DNA of 35,074 nt from Faecalibacterium sp. (GTDB taxonomy: Bacteria; Bacillota; Clostridia; Oscillospirales; Ruminococcaceae): the NCBI GenBank assembly GCA_022652735.1, contig JALCRP010000021.1, positions 1-35,074 on the forward strand, in the 5' to 3' direction. A program made the position numbers and the translations under genes. Shown here in pieces: positions 22,930 to 30,152 of the stretch. Below the pieces are notes generated by a model. It was not told where the DNA came from and searched no databases. It saw nothing but the letters and a program-made list of their open reading frames with translations. Every line of letters starts with the position of its first letter. Position 1 is the first letter of the stretch.

Positions 22930-23957
22930 AAAAGAGATTTTTTGCCCTGCTTGCGGCGCTGACGATTTTGTGCGGCGCGCTGGCAATGCCCGCTGCGGCG
23001 GCAAAGTTGGTCGATTTGCCCAACTTGCCGAGCGACAAATGCGTGGTGGACGACGCGGATATGCTTTCTGCCGACACGGAAAGCTGGCTGGATTCAGTAA
23101 ACGGCGTCTTGCAGAAGCAATGCTCGGGCGCGACGATCGCCGTGTTGACGCTGGACGGCGTGGGCAACAGTACCACGGAAGTATGCGCGCAGGAAGCGTT
23201 TAACACATGGGGCGTCGGCAGCAAAACCGAAAACAACGGCGTACTCATTTTGCTGGTGCGCCAGACGCCGCAGTATTCCGACGGCGACTACTTTATGATG
23301 TTCGGCACAGGGCTGGATGGCACGAACCTTTCTAAGCAGGTTAGCACTATCCTGCAAAACGACATGGAGGACGACTTTGCGGCCGGCAACTATGATGCTG
23401 CCATCCAGCGCACTGTCCTCACGGTTTCGGACGAGCTGGCCAGCCTTTACAATACCAGCGTCACTTTGCCCGCAGTGGGCGCGGCCGGCAACACGCAAAA
23501 CCAAAACGGCGGCTGGGACGCAAGCCCTGAAGCGGTGCGCGGCTCGGCCGCGGGCGAGATCATCGGCGGCATTTTGAGCCTGATCTTGTTGATCGTAATC
23601 CTGATGCTCGTGCTTGCGATTGTGATTGTGCCCGTCGGGCGCGGCTTCGGCTGGGGCTGGGGCCCGTTTGGCTGGGGTTGGGGGCCGTTCGGCTGGTTTG
23701 GCGGCCCGCACTACTATCATCACCACCATCACGGGCCGCGTGGCCCCGGCGGCTGGGGCGGGCCTGGTGGCCCGGGCGGTTTTGGCGGCCCCGGCCCGGG
23801 CGGCTTCGGCGGCATGGGCGGCGGTGGCTTTGGCGGCGGCATGGGCCGCGGCGGCTTTGGCGGAGGTGGCTTCGGTGGAGGTGGCTTCGGTGGAGGTGGC
23901 TTCGGCGGCATGGGCGGCGGCGGTTCGTTCGGCGGCGGCGGTGGCCGTGGGCGGTAA
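22926..23957 (+). CDS. TPM-domain protein (YgcG-like) with Gly/His-rich tail
   Basis: 343 residues. A signal peptide (about 1-26, ending AMPAAAA), a TPM domain (about 35-175; VVDDADMLS, then ATIAVLTLDGVG and NNGVLILLVRQTPQYSDGDYFMMFGTGL), a membrane segment (about 212-236), then a tail rich in Gly, Trp and Phe with HYYHHHHHG and many FGGGG units. TPM proteins are found in photosystem II repair and as phosphatase-like or membrane proteins; the role in Firmicutes is unclear. The ATG at 22926 overlaps the stop of the LemA-like gene, so the two are coupled. The longer in-frame upstream version lacks a signal peptide at its N-terminus and is rejected. Confidence 0.85.
   Translation: MKKRFFALLAALTILCGALAMPAAAAKLVDLPNLPSDKCVVDDADMLSADTESWLDSVNGVLQKQCSGATIAVLTLDGVGNSTTEVCAQEAFNTWGVGSKTENNGVLILLVRQTPQYSDGDYFMMFGTGLDGTNLSKQVSTILQNDMEDDFAAGNYDAAIQRTVLTVSDELASLYNTSVTLPAVGAAGNTQNQNGGWDASPEAVRGSAAGEIIGGILSLILLIVILMLVLAIVIVPVGRGFGWGWGPFGWGWGPFGWFGGPHYYHHHHHGPRGPGGWGGPGGPGGFGGPGPGGFGGMGGGGFGGGMGRGGFGGGGFGGGGFGGGGFGGMGGGGSFGGGGGRGR
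23862..23906 (+). repeat. Three tandem 15-base repeats
   Basis: GGAGGTGGCTTCGGT at 23862, 23877 and 23892 (the last copy ends in C). It encodes GGGFG units of the TPM-protein tail. The near-identity of codons, unlike the flanking Gly codons, suggests recent slippage. Confidence 0.85.
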
Positions 23958-24032
23958 GCCTTCCCCGGCAAATGCCGTGCGCGGCGGCAAGCAACCTCAA
24001 TAGCTGCGGTAGGCGCGGCCTGATAAAATACC

Positions 24033-24110
24033 AAAAAGCCCATAGCAGGCTTGCAAAGGAAAATGCGTGTCAGCACACATTCTCCCGCGCGGCCGGCTAT
24101 GGGCTTTTTT
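24033..24110 (+). terminator. Operon terminator after the TPM gene
   Basis: AAAAAGCCCATAGC (24033-24046) pairs with GCTATGGGCTTTTT (24096-24109) with a 49-base loop that holds a smaller stem (GTGT/ACAC). A T-run follows. Confidence 0.8.
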
Positions 24111-24155
24111 GTATACTGCACAATTTCGGCGGAATGTTTTTGAGAAGGATGCTTC

Positions 24156-24183
24156 TTGCAATCCTGTACCAAAATGCTATACT
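24156..24183 (+). promoter_or_regulatory. Promoter of the dehydrogenase fusion gene
   Basis: TTGCAA (24156-24161), 16-base spacer, TATACT (24178-24183) with TGC before it (extended -10). The -10 neighbourhood, ATGCTATACTGT, is nearly the same as in the rubrerythrin promoter (ATGCTATCCTGT). Confidence 0.8.
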
Positions 24184-24189
24184 GTAATT

Positions 24190-24202
24190 AGAAATAATTC
24201 CT
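24190..24202 (+). promoter_or_regulatory. Operator candidate at the start site of the fusion gene
   Basis: AGAAATAATTCCT differs at one base from the palindrome at the rubrerythrin promoter and starts 7 bases after the -10 box (8 there). The match continues one base further (A). Confidence 0.6.
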
Positions 24203-24270
24203 ATTATACAAAATTTTCCTTTTTTAAAAAGTGGCTTTGCATCAGATTACAAGAGTATGGAGGTAATAAC

Positions 24271-26136
24271 ATGTTATTTCAAACAGATGCGGTGCATGAA
24301 GTACTGCGGCAGAAAGTTCGCCAGTTTGCAGAAAAAGAAGTGCTTCCTTTTGCATTTCAATGGGACCAAAATAATACATTCCCCGAAGAGGCCGTCCGCC
24401 ACATGGCACAGTTGGGCCTGATGGGCTTGCCCTACCCGAAAGAATACGGCGGTGCCGGCGCAGATGTGCTGAGCTATGCTATCGCAGTAGAGGAGCTTTC
24501 CCGCGCCGACGGCGGCACAGGCGTGATCCTTTCGGCACATACTTCGCTTGGCACTTACCCGATCGCGGCTTATGGCAATGAGGCACAGAAGCAAAAATAT
24601 CTCGTGCCCTTGGCAAAAGGCGAAAAGCTGGGCGCTTTTGGTCTGACGGAAGAAAATGCAGGCTCGGACGCCGGCGGAACCGAGACAACGGCCGTGCGCG
24701 AAGGCAACGGCTACCACCTGAACGGCAAAAAAATCTTTATCACAAACGGCGGCAAAGCGGATACCTATGTGGTGTTTGCCGTAACGCAGCCGGGCATCGG
24801 CACAAAAGGCATTTCGGCGTTTATTGTGGAAAAAGGCTGGCCGGGCTTTACGTTCGGCACACACTACGACAAAATGGGTATCCGCTCCTCGGCGACGGCA
24901 GAACTGATTTTTAAGGATGTCTTTGTTCCCGCGGAAAACCTGCTGGGCGAAGAAGGGCAGGGCTTCCATATTGCAATGGCCACGCTGGACGGCGGTCGCA
25001 TCGGCATCGCCTCGCAGGCGCTTGGCATCGCACAGGGCGCCTATGAAAAGGCACTGGAATATGCCAAAGAGCGCATCCAGTTTGGCAAGCCGATCGCACG
25101 GCAGCAGGCAATCACCTTTAAGCTGGCCGATATGGCGACAAAGCTGCGTGCTGCGCGCCTTTTGATTTATAGCGCGGCCGAGCTGAAACAGGCTCATGAA
25201 CCCTACGGCATGGAAGCTGCGATGGCAAAGCAGTATGCTTCCGACATTGCGCTGGAAGTAACCAACGACGCACTGCAAATTTACGGTGGCAGCGGCTACT
25301 TAAAGGGCATGGACGTTGAGCGCGCTTACCGTGACGCCAAGATTACCACGATCTACGAAGGCACGAACGAAATTCAGCGCGTGGTAATCGGCTCGTATAT
25401 CCTGGGAAAGAGCGCCAAAGCGGCGGCACCGACGGCACCGGCCGCGCAGGCAGGTGGCCGGAAAAAAGTGATGTTCCACGCGGGCAGCGCCGAAAATCGC
25501 GTTGCAAGCCTTGTGGCCGCGCTGCACGACGAGGGCCTGCAGCGCGGAGCGGCCGTTGCGCTGGATACGCCCGTAACCGAGGCAAAGTGCCTTGTCAGCG
25601 CAGGGCTTGGCGTAGGCAGAGCCGAAAACATGGCTTTGATTGAACAGCTGGCCTGCGCTGTGGGCGCCGCAGTATCCAGTTCTCGTCCGGCCGCCGAGAT
25701 GATGCACTGGGTACCGATGAATCGCTTTGTGGGGCTGTCGGGGCAAAAGTTTGCGGGCGAGCTTTACATCGCCTGCGGCATCTCCGGCGCAAGCCAGCAC
25801 CTGAAAGGCATCGAGAACGCAAAGCTGGTTGTCGCCATCAACAGCGACCCGAACGCGCCGATTTTCTCGCATGCGGATTACGGCATTGTGGGCCGCATCG
25901 AGGAGATTCTGCCGCTGTTGGCGGCTGCCTTTGCGCCCGGCAATGCCGCAAAAGAAGCCGACGGCAAAACACTGGGGCCAGTGATGGTTTGCAGCCTGTG
26001 CGGCGCAAAGTATGCCCCCACTGAGGGCGATCCGGCGCATGGCATCGCGCCGGGCACACCGTTCAGCGCTCTGCCCGAAAGCTGGACCTGCCCCGGCTGC
26101 GGCGCGCCGAAATCTGTGTTTGAACCGCAGCAGTAA
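24271..26136 (+). CDS. Acyl-CoA dehydrogenase - EtfA FAD domain - rubredoxin fusion
   Basis: 621 residues in three parts. Residues 1 to about 385 are a full acyl-CoA dehydrogenase: [11 protein letters not shown] and the flavin-binding [24 protein letters not shown], then [10 protein letters not shown] with the catalytic Glu363. After an Ala/Pro linker (about 386-406), residues 408 to about 562 match the C-terminal FAD domain of EtfA ([23 protein letters not shown] at 502-510, [19 protein letters not shown]). Residues 570-621 are a rubredoxin with Cys574, Cys577, Cys607 and Cys610. There is no EtfA N-terminal domain and no EtfB. I infer an intramolecular electron path between acyl-CoA, two flavins and an FeS4 iron; direction and substrate are unknown. 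GGAGG precedes the ATG at 24271. Confidence 0.9.
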   Translation: MLFQTDAVHEVLRQKVRQFAEKEVLPFAFQWDQNNTFPEEAVRHMAQLGLMGLPYPKEYGGAGADVLSYAIAVEELSRADGGTGVILSAHTSLGTYPIAAYGNEAQKQKYLVPLAKGEKLGAFGLTEENAGSDAGGTETTAVREGNGYHLNGKKIFITNGGKADTYVVFAVTQPGIGTKGISAFIVEKGWPGFTFGTHYDKMGIRSSATAELIFKDVFVPAENLLGEEGQGFHIAMATLDGGRIGIASQALGIAQGAYEKALEYAKERIQFGKPIARQQAITFKLADMATKLRAARLLIYSAAELKQAHEPYGMEAAMAKQYASDIALEVTNDALQIYGGSGYLKGMDVERAYRDAKITTIYEGTNEIQRVVIGSYILGKSAKAAAPTAPAAQAGGRKKVMFHAGSAENRVASLVAALHDEGLQRGAAVALDTPVTEAKCLVSAGLGVGRAENMALIEQLACAVGAAVSSSRPAAEMMHWVPMNRFVGLSGQKFAGELYIACGISGASQHLKGIENAKLVVAINSDPNAPIFSHADYGIVGRIEEILPLLAAAFAPGNAAKEADGKTLGPVMVCSLCGAKYAPTEGDPAHGIAPGTPFSALPESWTCPGCGAPKSVFEPQQ

Positions 26137-26182
26137 CTCGCGCCTTGTAAAGGGCAACGGCTAAACCGAAAAAGCATAAAAC

Positions 26183-26233
26183 AAAAAAGCACCTTGCCCT
26201 GTACGACAACAAACGGGGCAAGGTGCTTTTTTT
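26183..26233. terminator. Two-way intrinsic terminator
   Basis: AGCACCTTGCCC (26188-26199) pairs with GGGCAAGGTGCT (26216-26227), flanked by A- and T-runs. It lies between the convergent fusion gene and queH. Confidence 0.92.
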
Positions 26234-26315
26234 GTAAAATGCGGCGAACGTGAAAAGTTATACGGGTTTATGGATGCGGCGCAGGGCAAGCAACAGAAAG
26301 CCGCAAAGCCGTACT

Positions 26316-26945
26316 TTAAGGGTTCTTTTCGTCGCGCGCCCGCGCCGAAAACTCGCAGCCGCAGTAATCTTGCCGATACAGGCCGTATTCCGCGCTAAGC
26401 TGTAAGCTGCGCAGATAGCCGTTTTCCTTTTTGAAATCAGAGGGCAGGTGGCGCACCCCATATTGCTTTTCCAACGCTTGCCCGATCGCATTGATACGGG
26501 CGGCATCTTTATGCGGGCTGATGGAAAGCGTCGTGGTAAACCAATCGAAGCCGTGCGCCTGCGCGTAGCGGGCCGCATACTCCATACGCATACGATAGCA
26601 TACCGTGCAGCGGCCGCCGCGCTCCGGCTCGCTTTCAAGGCCCTTGACCGCCGCATAAAACTGCGCTGGAATATATTCGCCCTCGACGACCTTTACGCCC
26701 AGAGGATGGGCCTCGGTCACAAAGCGGCAAAGCTCATCGCCACGGCGGCGATATTCCGCCGCGGGCCATGTGTTGGGGTTATAGTATAAAACGGTAATGT
26801 CGAAAAAGCGGCACAGCGCCTCGAGCACGGCAGAAGAGCACGGCCCGCAGCAGGCATGCAGCAGCAGCTTTGGGCGCGGGCCGCTCTGCGGAAGGCTCGC
26901 CAGCACAGCGTGCATCTGCTGGGCGTAATTTTCCTGCTTTGCCAT
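26316..26945 (-). CDS. queH: Epoxyqueuosine reductase QueH
   Basis: 209 residues. The cysteine pattern defines the family: LLLHACCGPC (Cys32, Cys33), RCTVCYRMRME (Cys113, Cys116) and YRQDYCGCEFS (Cys195, Cys197), which provide the ligands of an FeS cluster and a second metal. QueH reduces epoxyqueuosine to queuosine in tRNA, the last step of the pathway, and replaces QueG. The ATG at 26943-26945 has AAGGGGG upstream; the in-frame extension is rejected. It lies 77 bases after the SGNH-like gene in the same direction with no clear promoter between, so it may be the third gene of that transcript although the functions are unrelated. Confidence 0.93.
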   Translation of the reverse strand: MAKQENYAQQMHAVLASLPQSGPRPKLLLHACCGPCSSAVLEALCRFFDITVLYYNPNTWPAAEYRRRGDELCRFVTEAHPLGVKVVEGEYIPAQFYAAVKGLESEPERGGRCTVCYRMRMEYAARYAQAHGFDWFTTTLSISPHKDAARINAIGQALEKQYGVRHLPSDFKKENGYLRSLQLSAEYGLYRQDYCGCEFSARARDEKNP

Positions 26946-27022
26946 TGCACGGCCCCCTTTGAAAAGCAAAATTTTGTGTGGCGACAGGCTAAGCGTCCGG
27001 CCCGGCCGAAGATTGGCTTTGT

Positions 27023-28018
27023 TTAGGCATCCTTTTGTGCGGGCGTGGCCTTTTGCTGCTCGTACAGCGCAAGATCGGCATCCCACGCGGCATAAGCCGT
27101 ATCGCCGCGATGATCGGGCAAAGAAAGGTGCGCCGTCAGATAGGCTTCCATCGCGGCGGTTACTTTCACCGCACCGCTGAGGTTCATGTGGCAGTAATTG
27201 AAAGTATCCTCATCCCAGACGAGGGCAGGCGAGGTAGGCTCGACATTATAATCAAGATACGCAAGGCCGTGCGCCGCGGCGTAGCGGGCCACGGCATTGT
27301 GCTTTTCCATCGTCCAGCTGTCGTTCGGGATCGTGGAAAGAATCACCGTGCTGCCGTGCTGCGCACACAGGCGCAGGATGGCATCCAGATACCATCCCTG
27401 CAAAGTGGGGATTGGCTCGAAGCCGGCGCCGCTGCCCATATAGGCGGGGTCGACTTGCAGCTGTTCGCATTCGGTAGAAAAATAGTAGCCCTTTGTTGGG
27501 TCGGTTTGAGAAAGATCGATGCCGGAAAAGCCGCTGGTTTGCTCCGGCGTTTTCCAGTTATCATGAAAATAGATCGCCGGGAAGAAGTTAGCGAGGGTAC
27601 GCATCGTCGTGTATTCTACATCGTCGTTATTGTTGAATTTATCGTACAGAATATCCGTGCAGACGATCACGGCCTTAGGGCTTTGCGTTTGATACAGCCG
27701 GCGCAGCATAAAGTACACATCGCAGGCGGAAGCCCACGATTTGCCTACGGTATAGCCGGTAAAGCCGCAATCGCTGTACCATTCGAGCGGCGTTACGCCG
27801 CAGCATACATCCGATGAGCCGAGCGCTACGACATCCACCGTATCTTTGGCCTCGGCGTAAACGCCGCCGCCGGTATAGCTGCCGAACAAACCGATGCCGG
27901 TACGCGGCAAAAGCCAAAAGCCGGCCAACTGAAGCACAAAAGCGAAAAACAGCGCAAAGCCCACGATGCGCAGCACAATTTTAGGGGCAGAGATGCGGGT
28001 TTTGGTTTCCATATTCAT
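27023..28018 (-). CDS. SGNH/DltD-like membrane-anchored acyl-transfer partner
   Basis: 331 residues. One N-terminal membrane segment (about residues 15-38), then an extracytoplasmic domain with GSSDVCCG (67-74, nucleophile Ser68 or Ser69) and a late DTFNYCHMNLSG with His277 and Asp271 as probable catalytic partners. The pattern is that of SGNH-fold proteins (DltD or AlgX/J type) that work beside MBOAT proteins to acylate surface polymers. The MBOAT gene lies directly upstream. GGGAGG precedes two in-frame ATGs (28018 and 28012); the second has the better spacing, so the true protein may be two residues shorter. The acceptor polymer is unknown. Confidence 0.78.
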   Translation of the reverse strand: MNMETKTRISAPKIVLRIVGFALFFAFVLQLAGFWLLPRTGIGLFGSYTGGGVYAEAKDTVDVVALGSSDVCCGVTPLEWYSDCGFTGYTVGKSWASACDVYFMLRRLYQTQSPKAVIVCTDILYDKFNNNDDVEYTTMRTLANFFPAIYFHDNWKTPEQTSGFSGIDLSQTDPTKGYYFSTECEQLQVDPAYMGSGAGFEPIPTLQGWYLDAILRLCAQHGSTVILSTIPNDSWTMEKHNAVARYAAAHGLAYLDYNVEPTSPALVWDEDTFNYCHMNLSGAVKVTAAMEAYLTAHLSLPDHRGDTAYAAWDADLALYEQQKATPAQKDA

Positions 28019-28027
28019 GTGCCTCCC

Positions 28028-29593
28028 TTAAAATTGCGCGTAGATAAACGCAGTAGGCGCGTAATTGGCGCCGTAAGCGCCGAAAACGGCGATTGAAAGC
28101 CCCAGCGCGGCATACGCGCTCCAGCGAAGGGGCAAAGGCAGGGCGGCAAGCGATGCGCGGATATGTACGCCCTTTTCATGCAGGATGTCGACGGCAAGCA
28201 CCAACAGGACACCGAGCGCCAGCACATAAAACTCTTTGATCGGCACGGCAAAAGCCGTGGGCGAAGGCGCAAACATACTGCGGATCAAATGCCATGCCGT
28301 GGGCAGATCGTCGGCGCGGAAAATCAGCATGCCGATATTTACAAGCGCAAAGGTGCGCAGCAGCTGAAAGGCATGATAAAGGCGGCTTTTAGCGCGCCAC
28401 GCGCTGAACCTTGGGCAAAAGCGGGTAAGCAGCGCGTCGGTTGCCTCGCCAAACAGCTGCAGCACACAGTAATACATGCCGTACACGATAAACAGCCACG
28501 CGGCACCGTGCCACAGGCCCGTACAAAACCATACCACGATCAGCCCCAGCCAGACGGGCAGGGTACGGCCCATCTGCGCGCCAAACCATTTGCGGCACTT
28601 TTTGCCGAAGTTTAGGTTCGCTTTCGTCATGATAAAGGGCTGAAATACATACTCGCGCAGCCATGCGCCAAGCGAAATATGCCAGCGCCGCCAGAACTCG
28701 CCCACCGAACGGGCAAAAAACGGCTGGCGGAAGTTTTCGGCCAGCGGAATACCAAAAAGCTCGGCCGTACCGGCGGCAATGTCGATTGCGCCCGAAAACT
28801 CGGTGTAAAGCTGGATCGTATACAAAAGCGTCGCCAGCATCACGGCGCGCCCGCCGTAGGAGGCGCTGTTATCGTAGACAGTGCCGATATACTGGGCGGC
28901 GCGGTCGGCTACGACAACCTTTTTGAACATGCCCCAAAGCATGCGCTGCGCGCCGAAACAAAGATTTTGGTAGGTGGGGCGCTGGGTACGGCTGAAAAGG
29001 GTGGCTTCCAGCGCGGTGCAGCGATCAAACGGGCCTTCCATGATGTGGGGCCAGAAGGAGACAAACAGCGCGACCTCCCATAAGGGATGCGCTTTGCCGG
29101 CGCCGCGAAAAATATCGACAACATAGCTGATCGCCATCAAAGAATAAAAGCTGATGCCGATGGGCTGCGCAAGCTTTGGCACGGCCACCGCCAAGCCCCC
29201 CGGCAGCAGCGCAAGCAGGCTATCCAGCACCTGTACCAAAAAACCGGCGTACTTGCGCCATACCAACAGCCCGAGCAAAATCAAAACCGCGGCGGTTACC
29301 ACAAGATGCCGCCGCGCCTGCAAGCGCGCGAGCTTGGCCTTATAATCGGGGGCGGCTTTGTCCTTTTTCAGAACACGGATGGCCGCGGCATCCCGCGCAA
29401 GCAGGCGGCCGGCCCCCCACGAAACAAAAATGGCCAGCAGGATATAAACAGCGTATTTGACGCTGAAAGAGACATAGTAAACCGCGCTGCCCGCCAGCAG
29501 CACAAACGGCCGCAGGCGCGCGGGCGCAAGGCACCAAACGAGATAGACGGCGACCAGAAAAAACGCGAGATAGGTGATCGAATTATAGGCCAT
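28028..29593 (-). CDS. MBOAT family O-acyltransferase
   Basis: 521 residues with about eleven membrane segments. Characteristic motifs are PIGISFYSLMAISYVVDIFRG, FWPHIMEGPFDR, FWRRWHISLGAWLREYVF and GLWHGAAW with the invariant His362. Related proteins are AlgI (alginate O-acetylation), DltB (D-alanylation) and PatA (peptidoglycan acetylation); AlgI-like is the closest by eye. It would move an acyl group across the membrane for transfer by the SGNH protein encoded next. The ATG at 29591-29593 has GAGGT 8 bases upstream. Its stop is about ten bases from the next start. The long upstream open frame crosses the promoter and is not used. Confidence 0.9.
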   Translation of the reverse strand: MAYNSITYLAFFLVAVYLVWCLAPARLRPFVLLAGSAVYYVSFSVKYAVYILLAIFVSWGAGRLLARDAAAIRVLKKDKAAPDYKAKLARLQARRHLVVTAAVLILLGLLVWRKYAGFLVQVLDSLLALLPGGLAVAVPKLAQPIGISFYSLMAISYVVDIFRGAGKAHPLWEVALFVSFWPHIMEGPFDRCTALEATLFSRTQRPTYQNLCFGAQRMLWGMFKKVVVADRAAQYIGTVYDNSASYGGRAVMLATLLYTIQLYTEFSGAIDIAAGTAELFGIPLAENFRQPFFARSVGEFWRRWHISLGAWLREYVFQPFIMTKANLNFGKKCRKWFGAQMGRTLPVWLGLIVVWFCTGLWHGAAWLFIVYGMYYCVLQLFGEATDALLTRFCPRFSAWRAKSRLYHAFQLLRTFALVNIGMLIFRADDLPTAWHLIRSMFAPSPTAFAVPIKEFYVLALGVLLVLAVDILHEKGVHIRASLAALPLPLRWSAYAALGLSIAVFGAYGANYAPTAFIYAQF

Positions 29594-29716
29594 AAAATTT
29601 AACCTCAGCCAAAACAGCGGCTCAAAATAAAAAGCAAAAAGAAAAACGGCTGCCCCAAAAAATTGGGCTGGAAAAACCTGCACTTTCGGGCAATTCTTTC
29701 CGGTGCACATCTTTAT

Positions 29717-29745
29717 ACTATACACAAAATTTGGGATTTCTTCAA
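29717..29745 (-). promoter_or_regulatory. Promoter of the MBOAT operon
   Basis: On the minus strand TTGAAG (29740-29745), 17-base spacer, TATAGT (29717-29722). The leader is about 117 bases. Confidence 0.75.
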
Positions 29746-29840
29746 CTGACTGCGGCACAAAGCGCCCGCCGAAAAGCCTAAAATCGCCGCTTTTCTTGGG
29801 AAGACGGCAAAAAAAGAGCCTTGCGGGCCGGGCAGGCGGC

Positions 29841-29869
29841 TTTTCAAACCGCATAAAAATTGGTATAAT
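29841..29869 (+). promoter_or_regulatory. Promoter of the DUF896 gene
   Basis: TTTTCA (29841-29846), 17-base spacer, TATAAT (29864-29869) with TGG before it (extended -10). Confidence 0.75.
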
Positions 29870-29899
29870 CTGCTTGTTGTGAAAGCGAGGAAAAACAGG

Positions 29900-30121
29900 A
29901 TGACAAAGGAAAAAATTGCGCGCATCAACGCGCTTGCCGCCAAAAGCCGCCAGCCCGCGGGGCTGACAGCGGCGGAAAAGGCCGAGCAGCAGGCGCTGCG
30001 GCAGGAGTATCTGGCCGAGATCCGCACAAACCTGCAAAGCCAGCTGGACCATACCAGCATTCAGGAACCTGACGGCACCGTGCATACGCTGGAACGCAAA
30101 AAGCCGCTGCCGAGAAGCTGA
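29900..30121 (+). CDS. DUF896 (YnzC) family protein
   Basis: 73 residues. KIARINALAAKSR, then GLTAAEKAEQQALRQEYL and IRTNLQSQLDH, is the helical-hairpin pattern of the DUF896/YnzC family, small cytoplasmic proteins in Firmicutes (in Bacillus within the SOS-linked yneA operon). The function is not established. The ATG at 29900 has GCGAGGA before it. The membrane protein gene follows after 31 bases and is likely co-transcribed. Confidence 0.9.
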   Translation: MTKEKIARINALAAKSRQPAGLTAAEKAEQQALRQEYLAEIRTNLQSQLDHTSIQEPDGTVHTLERKKPLPRS

Positions 30122-30152
30122 AGGTCATCCTGACGGAAAGGAATACGAGAAA

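Larger units (their letters stand above)
23958..24270 (+). other. Intergenic region before the dehydrogenase fusion
   Basis: 313 bases without a gene. It holds the operon terminator (24033-24110), the promoter (24156-24183), the operator-like site (24190-24202) and a leader of about 80 AT-rich bases ending in GGAGG. The in-frame extension of the fusion gene through this region crosses the terminator and has no protein-like composition. Confidence 0.8.

Noticed and set aside
23700..23740. Artificial His-tag or vector sequence
   Set aside because: The His run lies within a natural Trp/Gly-rich membrane protein, with codon use like its surroundings and no cloning-site context.
24067..24270. Longer N-terminus for the dehydrogenase fusion
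   Set aside because: The extra 68 codons cross the preceding terminator and the promoter; the ATG at 24271 has GGAGG and begins the dehydrogenase domain directly.
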